A DNA stretch of 64,000 nt, from assembly GCF_030164465.1 (NCBI RefSeq), contig NZ_JASNJE010000001.1, positions 332,646-396,645 of the forward strand. Reading direction: 5' to 3'. Made by a program: the position numbers and the translations under genes. Source of the DNA: Sedimentitalea xiamensis. GTDB taxonomy: Bacteria > Pseudomonadota > Alphaproteobacteria > Rhodobacterales > Rhodobacteraceae. Of the stretch, positions 28,148-38,268 are shown piece by piece; position 1 is the stretch's first letter; each line of letters begins with the position of its first letter. Below the pieces are notes generated by a model. The model did no database searches and was not told where the DNA came from. It saw only the letters and a list, made by a program, of their open reading frames with translations.

Positions 28148-28933
28148 TCAGAACTGAAAGTTGATGCCGGCGAAGACCGACCATTCCGGCATCCCGGTGC
28201 CGCGGCTGTCGAGCGTATACTGCGGTTCGATGAAGGTGTTGATCACGGCCCGATCGGTCTTTGTCACCTTGCCGGCGCCGAAACCCAAGGGGATCATGTA
28301 GGCGTCGTTTTCAAAGTTGTAGGTCCAGATTGCGGTGGACCTCAGATACCAGCCTTGACCCAGTTGATAAAACAGGAAGGGCTGGAAGGCGCCGGCATTC
28401 ACGTCGGGTGCGGAATCCGGTCCGGCAAAGCTCGCCTGCCATGTCAGCAAGTATCCCCATTGCACTTTGGGGCTGGTCGCGTTGAACATGACATTCGCCA
28501 GCCCCGCCGACCATTTTTCACTGCCGAGATCGGAGTTGGTCGCCGTCGGCGCGGTCAATTGCGGCCCGATGCCGAAGCTGATCGCAGGATTGCCGGTGTC
28601 GAACAGATACGCGGCGAAGACGTTGAAATCGCCGATCCCGGTGTCGTGTGACAGCGAAGGGCCGGTCGGAAGCGTGTTGACCGGAAGCGTCGCCCGCATG
28701 ATCCAGTCGCCGCCGAAGGCCTGAAACGGGACGGCTGCGCGAAAGTAGAACTGGTTGGCGTCGGTATCGAGGCCGGTGAGGTCTCCGACATAGAAGTTCT
28801 GGAAGTTCACCGAAGTGGTCTGGGCAAGGGGGTTATTGGCCTGAGCCGCCGAATTGTCCTGGGCGTCGGCGGATGCCGCCGCAAGACAGATGATCATCGA
28901 CAATGAGGCCCAAATCGAACGGAATCGCGTCAT
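28148..28933 (-). CDS. Putative outer-membrane beta-barrel protein
   Basis: A 261-aa protein with a signal peptide ([24 protein letters not shown]) and an exported body rich in aromatic and alternating residues ([56 protein letters not shown]). It ends in Phe (FAGINFQF), the C-terminal signal for outer-membrane insertion. Similar proteins of marine bacteria are of unknown function. The ATG at 28933 with upstream GGAAAGG is preferred over 28990. An inverted repeat with back-to-back TTGACA boxes lies upstream at 29001-29022. Confidence 0.7.
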   Translation of the reverse strand: MTRFRSIWASLSMIICLAAASADAQDNSAAQANNPLAQTTSVNFQNFYVGDLTGLDTDANQFYFRAAVPFQAFGGDWIMRATLPVNTLPTGPSLSHDTGIGDFNVFAAYLFDTGNPAISFGIGPQLTAPTATNSDLGSEKWSAGLANVMFNATSPKVQWGYLLTWQASFAGPDSAPDVNAGAFQPFLFYQLGQGWYLRSTAIWTYNFENDAYMIPLGFGAGKVTKTDRAVINTFIEPQYTLDSRGTGMPEWSVFAGINFQF

Positions 28934-29000
28934 CGAAGATTTGCCTTTCCAAATGTTGGAACGCGCGGTCCTGGTGAAGTTGCCTGTCACGCGATTATTC

Positions 29001-29022
29001 TGTCAAGACTGCACGCTTGACA
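29001..29022. promoter_or_regulatory. Inverted repeat containing divergent TTGACA boxes
   Basis: TGTCAAG (29001-29007) and CTTGACA (29016-29022) form a perfect 7-bp inverted repeat with an 8-nt spacer. Each arm holds a TTGACA -35 hexamer facing outwards, toward the outer-membrane gene on the minus strand and the DUF2853 side on the plus strand. No good -10 hexamer is visible 17 nt from either. It may be an operator. Confidence 0.45.
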
Positions 29023-29161
29023 GGCATTGGGCAACAGTCTGGTTTCGGTTTCCCGCTGTGCGCGGTCCCGGCTTGATGCGGTGGATCGCCGCCGCGTGCC
29101 GATGCTGAGTATGGCGGTTCCAGAGTGACTTCCCGCCGATACGGCCCGGCCGGCGTTTTTT
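29017..29161 (+). ncRNA. Candidate small RNA ending in a T6 hairpin (low confidence)
   Basis: A plus-strand TTGACA (29017-29022) is followed about 110 nt later by an orphan terminator-like hairpin (CGCCG 29134-29138 / CGGCG 29151-29155) and six T residues (29156-29161). No plus-strand gene lies upstream to use it: ahcY ends 1 kb away behind its own hairpin. The segment has no credible ORF. The -10 element is poor. Confidence 0.3.
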
Positions 29162-29237
29162 GGTTTGTATTGCCGACGGCCACGGCTAGTCTTCGGACGA
29201 CGGCCAGTTGGGGCTGCGGCATGAAACGGGAGTAATC

Positions 29238-29579
29238 ATGGGAAAACGTGATGATTTGATCGCTCAGTATGCGGACGATCTGAAAAACAAGTGCAGCATG
29301 ACACCGGACATGGACCTGCTGACAAAAGTCACGATCGGCTGCGGTCCCGCGATCTATGACGCCGACGCCGCGACGGTTGCGGGCACGGATGCGAGCGAAC
29401 TGGAAACCGTGAAGAACAACTTTCTGATCAAGAAGCTGGGCCTACCCGATAGCCCCAGCCTGATGGAGGCGATCGACAGCGTGATCGAGACCTATGGCAA
29501 GTCCGAGCGCAACAAGTATCGGGCCGTCGTTTATTACATGCTGACCAAGCATTTCAGGAAAGAAGCGGTTTACGGCTGA
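29238..29579 (+). CDS. DUF2853 family protein
   Basis: A 113-aa soluble helical protein of the DUF2853 family, function unknown. Visible family features are the N-terminal KRDDLIAQYADDLK, the central VTIGCGPAIYDADAATV and the C-terminal KYRAVVYYMLTKHF. A Shine-Dalgarno GGGAG lies just before the ATG at 29238. It is monocistronic, flanked by non-coding regions, with a hairpin (29606-29627) after the stop. Confidence 0.85.
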   Translation: MGKRDDLIAQYADDLKNKCSMTPDMDLLTKVTIGCGPAIYDADAATVAGTDASELETVKNNFLIKKLGLPDSPSLMEAIDSVIETYGKSERNKYRAVVYYMLTKHFRKEAVYG

Positions 29580-29605
29580 CCGCAAGCAGCGGACGGAATG
29601 TGTGG

Positions 29606-29627
29606 CGCCCGTTCTGTCGAGCGGGCG
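29606..29627 (+). terminator. Terminator hairpin after DUF2853 gene
   Basis: CGCCCG (29606-29611) pairs with CGGGCG (29622-29627) across a 10-nt loop, followed by TCTT, 27 nt after the stop codon. Confidence 0.5.
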
Positions 29628-29699
29628 TCTTGCATTTGACTCATATGCTTTGCGCTTTGCATTTGCGGAATCGCCGCGCGGCAGGCTATCCATGGTGCA

Positions 29700-29804
29700 C
29701 GGCTAGGACGGCTGTGACCTGAGATTTTCGAGACGCGTGTGGTGGCATGAACACGCGGGGTGAGAGGGAGGGTCCAGGCGCGTCCAGGACCCTCCCGATT
29801 TTTT
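29700..29804 (+). ncRNA. Candidate small RNA with two hairpins and an intrinsic terminator
   Basis: In a 250-bp gene-free gap a 7-bp hairpin (CGCGTGT 29734-29740 / ACACGCG 29751-29757, 10-nt loop) is followed by a perfect 10-bp hairpin (GGGAGGGTCC 29766-29775 / GGACCCTCCC 29787-29796) and six T (29799-29804). The plus-strand gene upstream already has its own terminator at 29606-29627, and the convergent EVE gene ends at 29830. The second hairpin would be a strong Rho-independent terminator. The 5' end is unknown; a TTGACT at about 29636 is a weak promoter candidate. It could instead only be a terminator. Confidence 0.45.
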
Positions 29805-29829
29805 CCGATAGCGACAACCGCGCGACGGA

Positions 29830-30252
29830 TCAGTCCGGATCCGTCCGGCCCAGTTCGCAGACGACCTGCCATTCCCGGTCCGCCACCGGCTGCACCGACA
29901 ACCGCGAATTCCGTACGAGCACCATGTCCGCGAGGCGATCGTCCGACTTGATCTGATCCAGCGTCACCGGCACGGAGAAGGCACGCACGGCCTTGATGTC
30001 GACGCATTCCCATCGGTCGTCGTCGGTCGTGCTGTCCGGGTGGGATTCGGCGCAGACTTCGACAATCCCGACGACCGCCTTGTCCTTCTGGGACAGATAG
30101 AAGAACCCGCGGTCCCCGATCTTCATCTCGCGCATGAAATTGCGGGCCTGGTAGTTGCGCACGCCGTCCCATTCCTCACCGGCATCGCCCTTTGCGACCT
30201 GGTCTTCCCAACTCCACGTCGTCGCCTCGGATTTGAACAGCCAGAACGCCAT
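29830..30252 (-). CDS. EVE domain protein
   Basis: A 140-aa protein with the EVE fold (related to PUA/YTH), which binds modified bases or RNA. The family N-terminus is clear: MAFWLFKSEATTWSWEDQ, then WDGVRNYQARNFMREMKIGD and FFYLSQKDKAVVGIVEV. The start overlaps the yciI-like stop by 1 nt (TGATG). It is the last gene of a tsaD-gpsA-yciI-EVE leftward operon, a common order in Rhodobacterales. No restriction system surrounds it. Confidence 0.88.
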   Translation of the reverse strand: MAFWLFKSEATTWSWEDQVAKGDAGEEWDGVRNYQARNFMREMKIGDRGFFYLSQKDKAVVGIVEVCAESHPDSTTDDDRWECVDIKAVRAFSVPVTLDQIKSDDRLADMVLVRNSRLSVQPVADREWQVVCELGRTDPD

Positions 30253-30524
30253 CAGCCGATCACCTTTTTCCACGCGGTCAGTTCGACGCGCTCGAACAGG
30301 CCGGCCCGCGCATAGGGATCGTTCGCGGCCCAGACCTGTGCGGCGGCCATGTCATCGACGTCCAGGATGACCAGCGAGCCGTTCATCTGGCCGTCATTGT
30401 CCAGAAGCGGCCCGGCCTGGGCCACGACGCCGGTTTCTTCGATATAGGCCAGGTGGGCCGCGCGATTGTCCATTCTGGTTTGCAGTGCGCCGGGTTTGTC
30501 GCGTGCGATCAGGGCTATCAGCAT
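30252..30524 (-). CDS. YciI-like protein
   Basis: A 90-aa ferredoxin-fold protein of the YciI family. Motifs: MLIALIARDKPGALQTRMDNRAAHL with the conserved His, GPLLDNDGQMNGSLVILDVDD, and ANDPYARAGLFERVEL with the conserved Asp. Family function is unsettled; a YciI-fused enzyme has dehydrochlorinase-like activity. It lies 1 bp after gpsA and overlaps the EVE gene by 1 nt, so it belongs to that operon. Confidence 0.88.
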   Translation of the reverse strand: MLIALIARDKPGALQTRMDNRAAHLAYIEETGVVAQAGPLLDNDGQMNGSLVILDVDDMAAAQVWAANDPYARAGLFERVELTAWKKVIG

Positions 30525-30525
30525 G

Positions 30526-31488
30526 TCATTCTTCCTTCAGGGGGCGCGACAGAAGATCCGCCATCGCGTCGGTTATCGTCAATTCCTTCGCCAGCAGACC
30601 GACGACGGACTGGGTGATTGGCATTTCCAGCCCCATAGCTGCGGCTTTCGTGGCCACGGCGCGGGCGGTCGCGACGCCTTCGACGGTCACGGACGAATCG
30701 AATGTTTCGCCGCGCCCAAGGGTCAGTCCCAGCCGGTAGTTGCGCGACAGGTCCGACGTGCAGGTCAGCGCGAGGTCGCCGAAGCCGGACAGCCCCGCGA
30801 GGGTTTCGGGCTCCGCGCCAAGGACAATCGCCATCCGCCGCATCTCTGCGTAACCGCGTGTCATCAGGGCGGCGCGGGCGCTCTCACCCAACCCGGCCCC
30901 GATCACGGAACCGCAGGCGATGGCCACCACGTTCTTCAGCGCGCCGCCGAACTCCGCGCCGGTCACGTCCCTGGTGCGATACAGCCGCAGGTTCGCGGTC
31001 GTCAGTTCGTGCTGCAGCGCCTTGCCCAGATCGCCGTCCTTGCAGGCCAGCGTCAGTGCCGTGGGCAGGCCCCGCGCGATGTCATGTGCGAAACTCGGCC
31101 CGGTAAGCAGCGCCGCCCGGGCTGCGGGCAGGAGCGACGAGATCACGCCAAGCGGACCGATGCCGCTGTCCAGTTCGATGCCCTTGCAGCAGGCGACCAG
31201 AAACCGATCCCGGAAGTCCGGCGCGTGGGCTTGAAGGACCGAACGCAGTTGCTGCATCGGCACCGCCAGCAGGAGGATTCGGTTGCCCGCGACCCGTGTG
31301 ATGTCCGATGTGACCCGCAGCGCGTCCGGCAGGGCCACGCCGGGCAGACGCGACCTGTTCTCCCGGTCTGCCCGCATCGCGTTCGCATGAGTTTCAGAGC
31401 GTGACCAGAGATCGACGGGACCGTTTCGCGACAGCGAAATCGCGAGCGCGGTGCCGAAGGCGCCGGCACCAATCACACCGACGCTCAT
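30526..31488 (-). CDS. gpsA: Glycerol-3-phosphate dehydrogenase [NAD(P)+]
   Basis: Makes sn-glycerol-3-phosphate from dihydroxyacetone phosphate for phospholipids. The 320-aa product starts [16 protein letters not shown] (dinucleotide-binding), then has [36 protein letters not shown] and the catalytic Lys in [13 protein letters not shown]. The long open frame to 31686 is not supported; ATG 31488 overlaps the tsaD stop by 4 nt. Confidence 0.95.
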   Translation of the reverse strand: MSVGVIGAGAFGTALAISLSRNGPVDLWSRSETHANAMRADRENRSRLPGVALPDALRVTSDITRVAGNRILLLAVPMQQLRSVLQAHAPDFRDRFLVACCKGIELDSGIGPLGVISSLLPAARAALLTGPSFAHDIARGLPTALTLACKDGDLGKALQHELTTANLRLYRTRDVTGAEFGGALKNVVAIACGSVIGAGLGESARAALMTRGYAEMRRMAIVLGAEPETLAGLSGFGDLALTCTSDLSRNYRLGLTLGRGETFDSSVTVEGVATARAVATKAAAMGLEMPITQSVVGLLAKELTITDAMADLLSRPLKEE

Positions 31489-32582
31489 GCCTTGGCCCCT
31501 TTCCTGCCGCTGCCCAGAAGGGCCGGACTGGACCTGTCCAGCGGCCAGCGCGGCCGGGCGGTCATGTCCATCGCGTCGAACTTTCCGGCGCGAAACCGTT
31601 CGATCCCGGCATAGGCGATCATCGCCGCGTTGTCCGTGCAAAGGGCCAGGGGCGGTGCCAGGAACCGCGCGCCCGATTCGGCACAAAGCTGTTCCAGGGC
31701 CGTCCTGATCGACGCGTTTGCCGCAACGCCGCCGGCGACGGCGACAACCGGGTGCGCCGGATTTTCGGCCAGGTAGAGCGCCAGGGCACGGCGGGTCTTT
31801 TCGATCAGAACATCGGCGATGGCCCTCTGGAACCCTGCGCAGATATCGGCGCGGTCCTGCCGGTGCAGTCCGCCCTTTTCGGCCACGATCTGATCGCGCA
31901 GCCGCAGCAGCGCGGTTTTCAGACCCGAGAAGGACAGGTTGCAGTCGGGGCGGTGCACAAGCGGCCTTGGAAAGCTGAACCGGTCCGGGTCGCCGTTTCG
32001 CGCTTCCGCTTCGACCGAAGGCCCGCCGGGTTGCGGCAGGCCCAGCAGCCGCGCGGTCTTGTCGAAGGCTTCGCCGGGGGCGTCATCGATGGTGCCGCCG
32101 AGGCGGGTGAAATCATCCAATCCGCGCGCGATCAGATACTGGCAGTGACCGCCCGATACCAGAAGCATCAGGTAGGGATACGCCACGGAATCCGTGAGCC
32201 TCGGGGTGAGAGCGTGGCCCGCGAGATGATTGATGCCGATCAACGGCAATCGCGTCGCGGCGCAGATGCCCTTGGCGCACATGACCCCGGACAGGACCCC
32301 GCCGATCAATCCGGGGCCGGCGGTCACGGCGACCGCGTCCAGATCGCCCAGCGACAGCCCCGCCGCCCGCAACGCATCCTGCACGCAGATATCCAGTTTC
32401 TCGGCGTGGGCGCGGGCGGCCAGTTCCGGAACGATGCCGCCATAGCGATCATGCAGTTCCGTTTGCCCGAAAACGACGGAGGACAGGATTTCCGATCGCT
32501 CCGAACCTGTCTGGCGCACGATTGCCGCCGCCGTATCGTCGCAGCTGCTTTCCAGTCCAAGGATTGTGAGAGTCTGCGTCAT
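31485..32582 (-). CDS. tsaD: tRNA threonylcarbamoyladenosine transferase TsaD
   Basis: Transfers the threonylcarbamoyl group to A37 of ANN-decoding tRNAs. The 365-aa product has [14 protein letters not shown], the metal-binding [13 protein letters not shown] (two His), [11 protein letters not shown] and [13 protein letters not shown]. The ATG at 32582 is preferred to the GTG at 32600. It is divergent from hemD (70 bp between starts). tsaE is at 21 kb. Confidence 0.96.
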   Translation of the reverse strand: MTQTLTILGLESSCDDTAAAIVRQTGSERSEILSSVVFGQTELHDRYGGIVPELAARAHAEKLDICVQDALRAAGLSLGDLDAVAVTAGPGLIGGVLSGVMCAKGICAATRLPLIGINHLAGHALTPRLTDSVAYPYLMLLVSGGHCQYLIARGLDDFTRLGGTIDDAPGEAFDKTARLLGLPQPGGPSVEAEARNGDPDRFSFPRPLVHRPDCNLSFSGLKTALLRLRDQIVAEKGGLHRQDRADICAGFQRAIADVLIEKTRRALALYLAENPAHPVVAVAGGVAANASIRTALEQLCAESGARFLAPPLALCTDNAAMIAYAGIERFRAGKFDAMDMTARPRWPLDRSSPALLGSGRKGAKA

Positions 32583-32652
32583 CGGTCCGGATTGTTGCAC
32601 CCTGTTCCGGCGGGGCGTATCATCCTATGCTTTTGCAAACAATCCCGGTGCG

Positions 32653-33399
32653 ATGGACAGGACCTTGCTGACCCCGATCTTGCTGATGACCCGACCCCGC
32701 GAGGCGTCCGAACGGTTCGTCGCCCGATTGCCGGACGATCTGAAACGCCGCGTGGAACCGGTCTATGCGCCGCTGATCGAAATCGTGCCGACCGGCGGCG
32801 AGATCGAATTTGGCGACGCCCGCGCCGTGATCTTCACTTCGGCCCATGGCGTCGCCGCCGCCTCTGGCGGAACCCGACGTCGCGACCTGCCCGCCTATTG
32901 TGTGGGCTTGTCCACGACCGAAAGCGCACGGCGAAAGGGCTGGACCGCCCTTTGCATGGGCGAAACGGCGCAGGAACTCGCACGAGCGCTGCTGAAATCC
33001 GACGAGCCGGGTCCGATGCTGCATCTTTCCGGGGTGAATACCCGCGGCGATATTGCGGAAACGCTGTCCGCCGGAGGACGCCCGACCCGCAGGCAGGCGA
33101 TCTACGATCAGCCCCTGCGGTTTTTCGGCGCGGCGGAGCAAGCCCTTCTCGCATCCGACCGGTCCGTGGTCGTGCCGATCTTTTCGCCCCGGACGGCGCG
33201 GCAATTTGCGGATCAATGTCCGGCCGGCGCCGCGAGCCACCTGGTCGCTCTCAGTCCGGCAGTGGCGGAACCGCTGTCGGAGCTGACCGATCACGCCGTC
33301 GTCGTGTCCGAAGAGCCGACTGCGGACAGCATGGTTTTGGCCATCGAAAGCCTCGTGAACCGACTCTGCCGGGTTGAGAGTGGCGGGGGCGCGCAGTAA
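32653..33399 (+). CDS. hemD: Uroporphyrinogen-III synthase HemD
   Basis: Cyclises hydroxymethylbilane to uroporphyrinogen III. HemD proteins are poorly conserved. The 248-aa product has LLMTRPREASERF near the N-terminus, AVIFTSAHGVAAAS, AYCVGLSTTESAR (the glycine/threonine loop of the active site) and VVPIFSPRTARQF. The context, beside hemY-type genes as in the E. coli hemCDXY cluster, supports the call. ATG 32653 is chosen; the ATG at 32686 is an alternative without a better Shine-Dalgarno. Confidence 0.85.
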   Translation: MDRTLLTPILLMTRPREASERFVARLPDDLKRRVEPVYAPLIEIVPTGGEIEFGDARAVIFTSAHGVAAASGGTRRRDLPAYCVGLSTTESARRKGWTALCMGETAQELARALLKSDEPGPMLHLSGVNTRGDIAETLSAGGRPTRRQAIYDQPLRFFGAAEQALLASDRSVVVPIFSPRTARQFADQCPAGAASHLVALSPAVAEPLSELTDHAVVVSEEPTADSMVLAIESLVNRLCRVESGGGAQ

Positions 33400-33452
33400 C
33401 ATCGCCTTCATCCGGGCGTCGATCGAGTTGAGAATCAAAGGGGTATCCCAAG

Positions 33453-34838
<1,386 letters not shown>

Positions 34839-34848
34839 AGGACCTGCC

Positions 34849-36339
34849 ATGCTCTGGTCATTGATCAAGATCCTCGTCTTCGTCGCGATCATCGCGTTGC
34901 TGGCCCTTGGTGCCGGGTATCTGATGGAATCCGAAGGCGGCGTACAGATTACCGTCGCGGGCACCGAATATACATTGGGTCCGCTGCAGTCGGTCATTGC
35001 CGGCCTTGTCTTCGTGCTTCTGGTCTGGCTGGGTCTGAAGCTGCTGTCGTTGCTGGTCGCGACGCTGAAGTTTCTCAACGGGGACGAAACGGCGCTTTCG
35101 CGATACTTCGACCGCAACCGGGAACAGAAGGGATATCAGGCGCTGTCCGACGGAATGATGGCGCTGGCCTCGGGCGAAGGCAAGCTGGCCATGACCAAAG
35201 CGACCAAGGCGCAGAAATACCTCCGGAACCCTGAACTGACGAACCTGCTGACAGCGCAGGCGGCGGAAATGACCGGTGACACCCGAAAGGCGGCCGAAAC
35301 CTACAAGCAGCTGATCCAGAGCGAAGCAACGCGCTTTGTCGGCGTGCGCGGAATCATGAAGCAGAAACTGGCCGAGGGCGATACGGATACCGCGCGCAAG
35401 CTGGCCGAAAAGGCGTTCGAGTTGAAGCCGAAGCACGAAGAAACCCAGGATGTCCTCTTGAAGCTGCAGGCCCAGGCGCGCGATTGGGCCGGGGCGCGCA
35501 ATACGCTGAACGCAAAACTGAAGTCAGGCGCGCTTCCGCGCGACGTCTACACCCGCCGCGAAGCGGTTCTGGCCCTGTCCGAAGCGCAGGATGTGGTGGC
35601 GGAAGGCGCGACGATCGAAAGCCGCGAACAGGCCATCGAAGCCAATCGTCTGTCTCCGGACCTGGTGCCTGCGGCGGTCATGGCGGCGCGGTCCTATATC
35701 GCCAAGGGCAAGCCCCGAAACGCCGTTCGGGTCTTGAAAAAGGCGTGGGAAGCGCAGCCCCACCCGGATCTTGCCGCGGCTTTTGCCGAGATCGAACCGA
35801 ACGAAAGCCCGGAACAAAGGATCAAGCGGTTTTCGGCGCTTACCAAGATCAAACCCGATCATCTGGAAACCCGTCTGGTTCTTGCCGAACTGAACATCGT
35901 CGCCGAAGACTTCCCCGAAGCCCGCCGCGCCTTGGGCGACCTCGCGCAGTCGGCTCCGGACGCAAGGGCGCTGACCCTGATGGCCGCGATCGAACGCGGC
36001 GAAGGCGCGTCCGACGCGGTGGTTCAAGGCTGGCTGGCAAAGGCGCTGAACGCGCCGCGCGGGCCGCAATGGGTCTGTGAATCCTGCAACCATATTCATT
36101 CGGTCTGGGTTCCGGTTTGCGAGAATTGCGACAGCTTCGATACACTGGCCTGGAAAACGCCGCAGACACCGGAAATCGGCAGTGCCACGGGGGTCCACAT
36201 GCTGCCCCTGATCGTCGGAAAGCCGATTGCCGAGGAGGATGTCGATTCAGACGTGATCGACGCGACAGCCGCGCCGGAAGACGGCTCCGAACCCGAGGTG
36301 GAGGAAAACGAACCGCCAACCGATCCGCAACCCAGATGA
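34849..36339 (+). CDS. hemY: HemY-like TPR protein with C-terminal zinc ribbon
   Basis: Inner-membrane TPR protein of the haem-cluster HemY family; precise role unknown. The 496-aa product has two N-terminal membrane helices (ILVFVAIIALLALGAGYLM; LQSVIAGLVFVLLVWLGLKLL) and TPR-like repeats at about 100-390. After the TPRs there is a CxxC-x(11)-CxxC zinc ribbon (WVCESCNHIHSVWVPVC, then CDSFDTLAW). It ends in an acidic Pro-rich tail. The ribbon resembles that of LapB-type proteins. It is the last gene of the hemD operon, 10 bp after the mitofilin-like gene. Confidence 0.88.
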   Translation: MLWSLIKILVFVAIIALLALGAGYLMESEGGVQITVAGTEYTLGPLQSVIAGLVFVLLVWLGLKLLSLLVATLKFLNGDETALSRYFDRNREQKGYQALSDGMMALASGEGKLAMTKATKAQKYLRNPELTNLLTAQAAEMTGDTRKAAETYKQLIQSEATRFVGVRGIMKQKLAEGDTDTARKLAEKAFELKPKHEETQDVLLKLQAQARDWAGARNTLNAKLKSGALPRDVYTRREAVLALSEAQDVVAEGATIESREQAIEANRLSPDLVPAAVMAARSYIAKGKPRNAVRVLKKAWEAQPHPDLAAAFAEIEPNESPEQRIKRFSALTKIKPDHLETRLVLAELNIVAEDFPEARRALGDLAQSAPDARALTLMAAIERGEGASDAVVQGWLAKALNAPRGPQWVCESCNHIHSVWVPVCENCDSFDTLAWKTPQTPEIGSATGVHMLPLIVGKPIAEEDVDSDVIDATAAPEDGSEPEVEENEPPTDPQPR

Positions 36340-36761
36340 CTCCTATGAGGTGCTCCCGGATTCGGAGACGCTTTGCCCCAAGGTCCGAGGCAGGGAAGCC
36401 AACAGGGAGACAAGCAGTAGCGGCGACGCGTTCAATCGCGACATCCTGAGAAAGGCGGCTGCCTGCGTCGCGCGCCAGTCCCGATGAAGCATGCTTTCAA
36501 TCGGGCACTTCGCAGCGAGTTCCGTGGCCGGGCCTCGTGCCGGGTGCTGTAGGTCCATTTCGGTGCCTTCTATGCATGGCTTGAGAAACCGTCGGCCGCT
36601 TAGGGGCTGCGCGCAGCACTCGGGTCGGACGGGGAAGGATCGCATCACTGATCTTCTCCCGTCCGACCTGTGAAAAGTTCTCGATGTCTTGCCGATAATA
36701 TCCGCGGTTTCCATCATCTGGCCGGAGGCATGATGGGGCCGGCCAGAATGTCGGCAGCGCT
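36340..36761. other. Gene-free stretch at the start of the accessory island
   Basis: I recognise no gene in these 422 bp. It holds a long hairpin (11-bp stem 36623-36633 / 36658-36668), the palindrome GCTGCGCGCAGC at 36607-36618, and an 8-bp hairpin at 36718-36746 just after the stop of the next minus-strand gene. None has a clear T-run. The ORF on the minus strand (36343-36717) has no features I recognise. Confidence 0.5.
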
Positions 36762-37460
36762 TCAGGCGGACTGGGTCTCGGCAGTTGCACGCCGCCGTCC
36801 CATGTTCAGAACCACGGCGGTGACGATCGCGAGGATGCCGGCGGCAGCCGAACCGAAGATTTCCGGGATGGGCGACAGGAATACGGCGAGACCGACGAGA
36901 ACCCCGGTCAGCGCGTTGCGCCGCGAGGCACTGCTCGCGAACATCACCAGCACCGCGCCATAGAGTCCCGGCAGGGTATATTCCTTAATCGCCACGGCGA
37001 CGGGTGCGGGGAAGACTTCGATCAGGGCGCCGCCGATCAGCACCAGGGCGATCAGGAAGATCAGGTTCACGAGGACCGAGATAGCGATGCCGATCACCGC
37101 GGCAACCTCTGCCTTCCGGCTGCCGGCCTCCGCCTCGATGGCATTCTGGCAGGAAATCACTACGGGCATACGCATGTTGCCGATATTGCCTGACAGGAAG
37201 CTCATGTAGGTGCCGCAGACGCCCAGGACAGGGAAATAGGAGATTGGTTCAACGACCCACATGATGCCGACGAATGCGAGGATCGCGAGAAATCCGGTCA
37301 GGATCGGACCAACGCCTGGAAAGGCGCCAAGGCCGAAGGAGAGATAAAGAGCCGGACACACGCAGAGGAGCATGGCGACAAGCAGCGTCGTGCGGCCGAT
37401 ACGGTGGGCGCGGGGGATGAAACGGGTCCTGTAGAACCCCTCGAGAGTCTGGTCGGTCAT
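36762..37460 (-). CDS. Multi-spanning membrane protein, partner of the DUF5058-like gene
   Basis: A 232-aa integral membrane protein with about six hydrophobic helices (TTLLVAMLLCVCPALYLSF; LTGFLAILAFVGIMWVV; IGIAISVLVNLIFLIALVL; AVLVMFASSASRRNALTGV). Not recognised with certainty. It contains a GNIGNMRMPVVISCQNAI loop between helices, the kind of polar re-entrant segment seen in secondary transporters. It lies 28 bp downstream of the second membrane gene. Together with the M20 gene it looks like a transporter plus amidohydrolase operon. Substrate unknown. Confidence 0.65.
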   Translation of the reverse strand: MTDQTLEGFYRTRFIPRAHRIGRTTLLVAMLLCVCPALYLSFGLGAFPGVGPILTGFLAILAFVGIMWVVEPISYFPVLGVCGTYMSFLSGNIGNMRMPVVISCQNAIEAEAGSRKAEVAAVIGIAISVLVNLIFLIALVLIGGALIEVFPAPVAVAIKEYTLPGLYGAVLVMFASSASRRNALTGVLVGLAVFLSPIPEIFGSAAAGILAIVTAVVLNMGRRRATAETQSA

Positions 37461-37488
37461 TTGGAAAGGTCTCCTGTTGGGGTCTCGT

Positions 37489-38226
37489 TCAGGCCAGCGT
37501 CTGGCCGACGAGGAATCCGGCGGCGATGCCCGCGACGAGGCTCAGCCCGACACTCCACTCACGCAGCCATGTCCGGTGCTTGCCAGCGTAATGCAGGACG
37601 ATCATGCAAAGGGCGCTGACCAGGATGGCGGACAGATCGTCAGCAGCGATGGCGAGACTGCTGAACCACTGCTTGTCCACGGCGGCATTGGCGGCCAGAA
37701 CGAGGAAGATCGCGATCGGTGTCGCGGTGCCGGCGGCGCGGATCAGGTCCGGATTGCTGACACTGAGCTTGTCCTGAGCGCGATCCAGGCTTCTGGTCAT
37801 GAAAAAGGTGGTGAGCAGCCAGCCCATGCCGCCCAGCGTCATGACCCAAACCGATGCGGTGAAAGCCTTCAGGGTGTAGCTGTCGGTGCCAAGCTCCGCG
37901 CCGACGGCCTTCGCCCCCTGATCGGCGGCGACAAACTCGAAGATCGCCGAGCCGATGACGCCCACCCGCATCAGGGTGACGGGGCCGCCGACCATCGCGA
38001 TCAGAGAAACCGCGACGAAGAAGATTGCCACCGCCGGCCCGATCGAATTGATTGCGGCGGTCTTGTAGACGACCTGCCGCTCTTCTTGCGACAGGATTTC
38101 GAAACGGTTGGAGAATGCGAGTGTCATGCGCAGATAGAGCATGGCCTGCACGACGACAACGCCGACGATAAGGATTGCCAGAAGCCACAATGCAGGGCCG
38201 TTGGCGATCTGAAGAACTTGGTCCAT
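37489..38226 (-). CDS. DUF5058-like integral membrane protein
   Basis: A 245-aa protein with about six membrane helices (ALWLLAILIVGVVVVQAMLYL; AVAIFFVAVSLIAMVGGPV; WVMTLGGMGWLLTTFFM; ATPIAIFLVLAANAAV; AILVSALCMIVLHYAG). The N-terminal ANGPALWLLAI region and the helix with GPVTLMRVGVIG resemble DUF5058 proteins, which are found beside M20 peptidases. Assignment is from memory and tentative. It sits 42 bp after the M20 gene and before the second membrane gene, all leftward. Confidence 0.65.
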   Translation of the reverse strand: MDQVLQIANGPALWLLAILIVGVVVVQAMLYLRMTLAFSNRFEILSQEERQVVYKTAAINSIGPAVAIFFVAVSLIAMVGGPVTLMRVGVIGSAIFEFVAADQGAKAVGAELGTDSYTLKAFTASVWVMTLGGMGWLLTTFFMTRSLDRAQDKLSVSNPDLIRAAGTATPIAIFLVLAANAAVDKQWFSSLAIAADDLSAILVSALCMIVLHYAGKHRTWLREWSVGLSLVAGIAAGFLVGQTLA

Positions 38227-38268
38227 GGTATTCCTCGATTTCTGGAGATGGGCCTGCGCCGATGTCGG

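Noticed and set aside
29830..30252. EVE-domain gene as part of a defence system
   Set aside because: EVE domains occur in modified-DNA restriction systems, but here the neighbours are yciI, gpsA and tsaD, a housekeeping order.
36623..36668. Strong 11-bp hairpin as a terminator
   Set aside because: No T-run on either strand and 94 bp from the nearest gene end; kept only as a note in the gap entry.
36343..36717. Minus-strand ORF of 124 codons
   Set aside because: No domain or motif recognised, low-complexity composition and hairpins inside; more likely non-coding.
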